This document shows positions 61,773 to 64,000 of a stretch of 64,000 nucleotides of DNA, one piece after another. Source of the stretch: Suilimivivens sp963650485 (GTDB taxonomy: Bacteria; Bacillota; Clostridia; Lachnospirales; Lachnospiraceae); NCBI GenBank assembly GCA_963650485.1, contig CAVJLN010000014.1, positions 1-64,000 on the forward strand, given 5' to 3'. Position numbers and translations under genes: made by a program. The first letter of the stretch is position 1. Each line of letters starts with the position of its first letter. The notes under the pieces were generated by a model, which worked only from the letters and a program-made list of their open reading frames with translations, ran no database searches and was not told the origin of the DNA.

Positions 61773-62324
61773 ATGGAAAGACATATTACTGTTCCGTTTG
61801 ATACAGATACCGTAAAAGAACTGAAAGCCGGAGACTACGTCTATCTTACCGGTACCATTTATACAGCAAGAGATGCTGCGCATAAAAGAATGTATGAGGC
61901 GCTTCAGAGGGAAGAAGCACTGCCCTTTGATATAAGGGGCAATGTTATTTACTATATGGGTCCTTCCCCGGCAAGAGAAGGCCGTCCTATCGGATCTGCG
62001 GGTCCGACAACGGCAAGCCGTATGGATAAGTATACGCCGGTGCTTCTTGATCTTGGTATGCGCGGAATGATTGGCAAAGGACGAAGGACAGAAGCGGTAC
62101 GAGAAAGCATGATGAAAAACCAGGCGGTTTATTTTGCTGCGGTTGGAGGTGCGGGGGCATTGCTGTCCAAATCCATCACGCAGGCAGAGGTAATTGCCTA
62201 TGAAGATCTAGGAACAGAAGCGATCCGAAGACTGGAAATAAAGGATTTTCCGGTGATTGTAGTAATGGACTGCGAAGGAAACAATCTGTACGATATGGCA
62301 ATCGAACAGTACAAAGAGATATAA
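61773..62324 (+). CDS. Class I fumarate hydratase, beta subunit
   Basis: 183 residues, matching the TtdB/FumA C-terminal part (GDYVYLTGTIYTARDAAHKR, GPTTASRMD, MIGKGRRTEAV, GGAGALLSKSI). It forms the active enzyme with the upstream alpha subunit. ATG 61773 with GAAAGG six bases upstream is preferred to TTG 61767, which leaves no space. plsC follows 14 bases later. Confidence 0.93.
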   Translation: MERHITVPFDTDTVKELKAGDYVYLTGTIYTARDAAHKRMYEALQREEALPFDIRGNVIYYMGPSPAREGRPIGSAGPTTASRMDKYTPVLLDLGMRGMIGKGRRTEAVRESMMKNQAVYFAAVGGAGALLSKSITQAEVIAYEDLGTEAIRRLEIKDFPVIVVMDCEGNNLYDMAIEQYKEI

Positions 62325-62338
62325 GGAGAACGTCTGTC

Positions 62339-63061
62339 ATGCGAATTGCATTAATGGTAGTACGTATATTTTTTAAAGCCGTTGTTTATTTTATACAGAT
62401 ATCGTATTGCGGACACAGCAGGAAGATATCCTTTGAACAGTCCTATTGTATTATTCAGAACGCGGCAAGGAATGCAAACCGTGCGGGAAGAGTTACGGTG
62501 GAGGTGCATGGAGAAGAGAATATCCCGAAGGAAGATGGATTCATTTTCTTCCCCAATCATCAGGGAATGTTTGACGTACTTGCCTTTCTTGCAACATCGC
62601 CCAGACCTTTTACCTTTGTGTTTAAGAAGGAAGCAGCGAATCTGCCTCTTGTAAAGCAGGTGATCCGGGCACTTCATGCATATGCGATTGACCGGGAGGA
62701 TATTCGGCAGTCCATGACCGTGATACAGGCGATGACAGAGGATGTAAAGAATGGACGGAATTTTCTGATCTTTGCGGAAGGAACCAGAAGCCGGCAGGGA
62801 AATAAGCTTCTTGACTTTAAAGGAGGGAGCTTTAAGAGCGCGACAAAAGCCAGGTGTCCGATTGTGCCATGTGCCCTGATCGATTCCTTTAAACCGTTTG
62901 ATGAAAACTCGATTAAACCCGTTACCGTAAAACTGTTTTATCTTCCACCCATGTATTATGAAGAATATAAGAACATGAAAACGGTTGAAATTGCAGCAGA
63001 AGTGAAGCGAAGAATTGAGCAGGCTCAGAGGGAGGCAGGCTGTGAAGAAATTACCCCCTAA
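62339..63061 (+). CDS. plsC: 1-acyl-sn-glycerol-3-phosphate acyltransferase
   Basis: A 240-residue peripheral membrane enzyme that acylates lysophosphatidic acid to phosphatidic acid. Catalytic NHQGMFD (NHx4D form) at about 75-81 and substrate motif FAEGTRS at about 143-149; one hydrophobic N-terminal segment (4-25). The start follows AAGGAG. The next gene begins inside its last 20 bases. Confidence 0.93.
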   Translation: MRIALMVVRIFFKAVVYFIQISYCGHSRKISFEQSYCIIQNAARNANRAGRVTVEVHGEENIPKEDGFIFFPNHQGMFDVLAFLATSPRPFTFVFKKEAANLPLVKQVIRALHAYAIDREDIRQSMTVIQAMTEDVKNGRNFLIFAEGTRSRQGNKLLDFKGGSFKSATKARCPIVPCALIDSFKPFDENSIKPVTVKLFYLPPMYYEEYKNMKTVEIAAEVKRRIEQAQREAGCEEITP

Positions 63062-64000
63062 GAAGGTCTTAATAGGAATTGCCGTAGGAGCATCGCTGCT
63101 TCTTTTTCTTGTTCTATTCCTGATTTTCGGAAGAAGACGCTCTTTGATCGGAGAACTCAGAAGGCTGCATGGGGAAACCCAGACATTGAATGAAAATTTT
63201 CACGAAGAATATCAGAAGCAGGATACCTTTGATGAATACAGTGAGATGCTTCGACAGGAAAAGGAAGTGAATAAAGAAGGCTTTTTGTCCTTGGAGGAAA
63301 TCCGGGAGAAGCTGAAGGAGCTTCCGGATAATTTTGCTGAGATTGCGCAGAGAGAGGATCTGTTTGCAATTACCTATGGCTCAGCCAGGGTGGGACAGGA
63401 GCTTTGGGAAAGCTTTCTTGCGGATTCCCGTTTTGGAATCTCATCCCAGGTAATACTGACGCAATTTACGGTGGAGGAAGATCCGATTTATTATTTTATT
63501 GAATATAATGGGAATTCCTTTCATATTGTGGTAGATAATACCAGAGACGGATATGACGAAGAAAGCGGCTATACGGAGGGCTTCTGGAATTATCTGAAGG
63601 TAGAAGGATATGAGCAGGAGGATGGTTCCATTACGGAATATGCGTTTCTTTGCAACAATGAAAAACTGACCTATCAGATGGTGCAAGATTATTATTCGGG
63701 AAATACTTCTGTTGAGATAGAAGAGCCCTCTGTGTGGGATTTTTATATCCGGAACATTCCGCAGGAAGAATTTGAAGAGCGGAAGCAGGAGATGGATTCC
63801 GAGGATGCAGCGGCAGTAAGAGCATATACCGGCTATGCAGATATCCATCCGGTATATGCGGAAGGAAATGCTTATAAGGATTATGACAAGGATGGGATTC
63901 TCGACCGGATATACCGGAAATATATAGTGAACCGGAATGGAAATGAGGTCGTGAAGGTATATGCATTCCTTGGGAATGGAAATACAATCGAGCTGGATGG
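63042..64000 (+). CDS. Membrane-anchored protein of unknown function, 3' part outside window
   Basis: An open frame from GTG 63042 (RBS GGGAGG about eight bases before) to the window end, 319 codons without a stop. After a short basic start (KKLPPKK) there is one hydrophobic segment (about 9-29, ILIFG end). A coiled-coil region follows (about 30-100, rich in Glu/Lys), then an acidic, Tyr-rich extracellular-type region. YKDYDKDGILDRIYRKY near residues 277-293 resembles a calcium-binding DxDxDG-type loop. It overlaps plsC by 20 bases. I do not recognise a family. Confidence 0.75.
   Translation, partial: MKKLPPKKVLIGIAVGASLLLFLVLFLIFGRRRSLIGELRRLHGETQTLNENFHEEYQKQDTFDEYSEMLRQEKEVNKEGFLSLEEIREKLKELPDNFAEIAQREDLFAITYGSARVGQELWESFLADSRFGISSQVILTQFTVEEDPIYYFIEYNGNSFHIVVDNTRDGYDEESGYTEGFWNYLKVEGYEQEDGSITEYAFLCNNEKLTYQMVQDYYSGNTSVEIEEPSVWDFYIRNIPQEEFEERKQEMDSEDAAAVRAYTGYADIHPVYAEGNAYKDYDKDGILDRIYRKYIVNRNGNEVVKVYAFLGNGNTIELD

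Overview
The window looks like chromosomal DNA of a motile, monoderm gut Clostridium-relative, most likely a Lachnospiraceae member near Roseburia, Agathobacter or Eubacterium. The evidence is moderate GC, strong AGGAGG ribosome sites with frequent TTG and GTG starts, a Roseburia-type flagellin, a secretin-less Tad/Flp pilus locus, a bofA-like gene, and a large cytoplasmic hemicellulose locus of Gram-positive type (LplB/LplC-like permeases, lipoprotein binding protein, no SusC/D). The species is not fixed by anything I can read.

Layout. 1-57: partial tRNA-Lys on the minus strand. 166-5780: an accessory block of a three-gene minus operon (DUF4428-like, a membrane-anchored protein, DUF6935-like) divergent from a three-gene sensory operon (membrane protein without kinase domain, soluble histidine kinase, NarL-type regulator); an 18-base inverted repeat brackets it. 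5972-12729: housekeeping genes tatD, rsmA, a large TPR/degenerate AAA protein, and glgB. 12768-17380: flagellar genes (large DUF6240-like protein, flagellin, FliS) behind a sigma-28-like promoter. 17330-17939: DUF2508 (yaaL) and bofA. 18194-26389: Tad/Flp pilus operon (tadZ, tadA, a fused tadB-C, flp, DUF5702, tadE with zinc-ribbon-like repeats, prepilin peptidase, tadE-like, FHA protein).

26405-59182 is a 33 kb carbohydrate locus: two AraC regulators and one LacI regulator, a CUT1 importer, GH39, two GH43, a GH120-like beta-helix enzyme, GH51, GH29, GH95, four esterase-type proteins, a MATE exporter, an alcohol dehydrogenase, an aldo/keto reductase and FucU. None of the hydrolases has a signal peptide. 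The simplest reading is import of decorated oligosaccharides by the ABC system, then removal of acetyl/feruloyl, arabinosyl, xylosyl and fucosyl or L-galactosyl groups in the cytoplasm. Feruloylated, L-galactose-bearing glucuronoarabinoxylan of the corn type is the best-fitting substrate, but this is inference.

59332-64000: a flavodoxin-SCP2 fusion, a HIT protein, both subunits of a class I fumarase, PlsC and a truncated membrane-anchored protein.

The most unusual sequence-level feature is a dispersed, modular, palindromic intergenic repeat built around GTAACTATTCAGA. It occurs at least eleven times, always between genes. It comes in full two-module, single-module and minimal-palindrome forms, and the arms of the main hairpin differ between copies while staying complementary. 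No CRISPR array, prophage, integrase, transposase or rRNA was seen.
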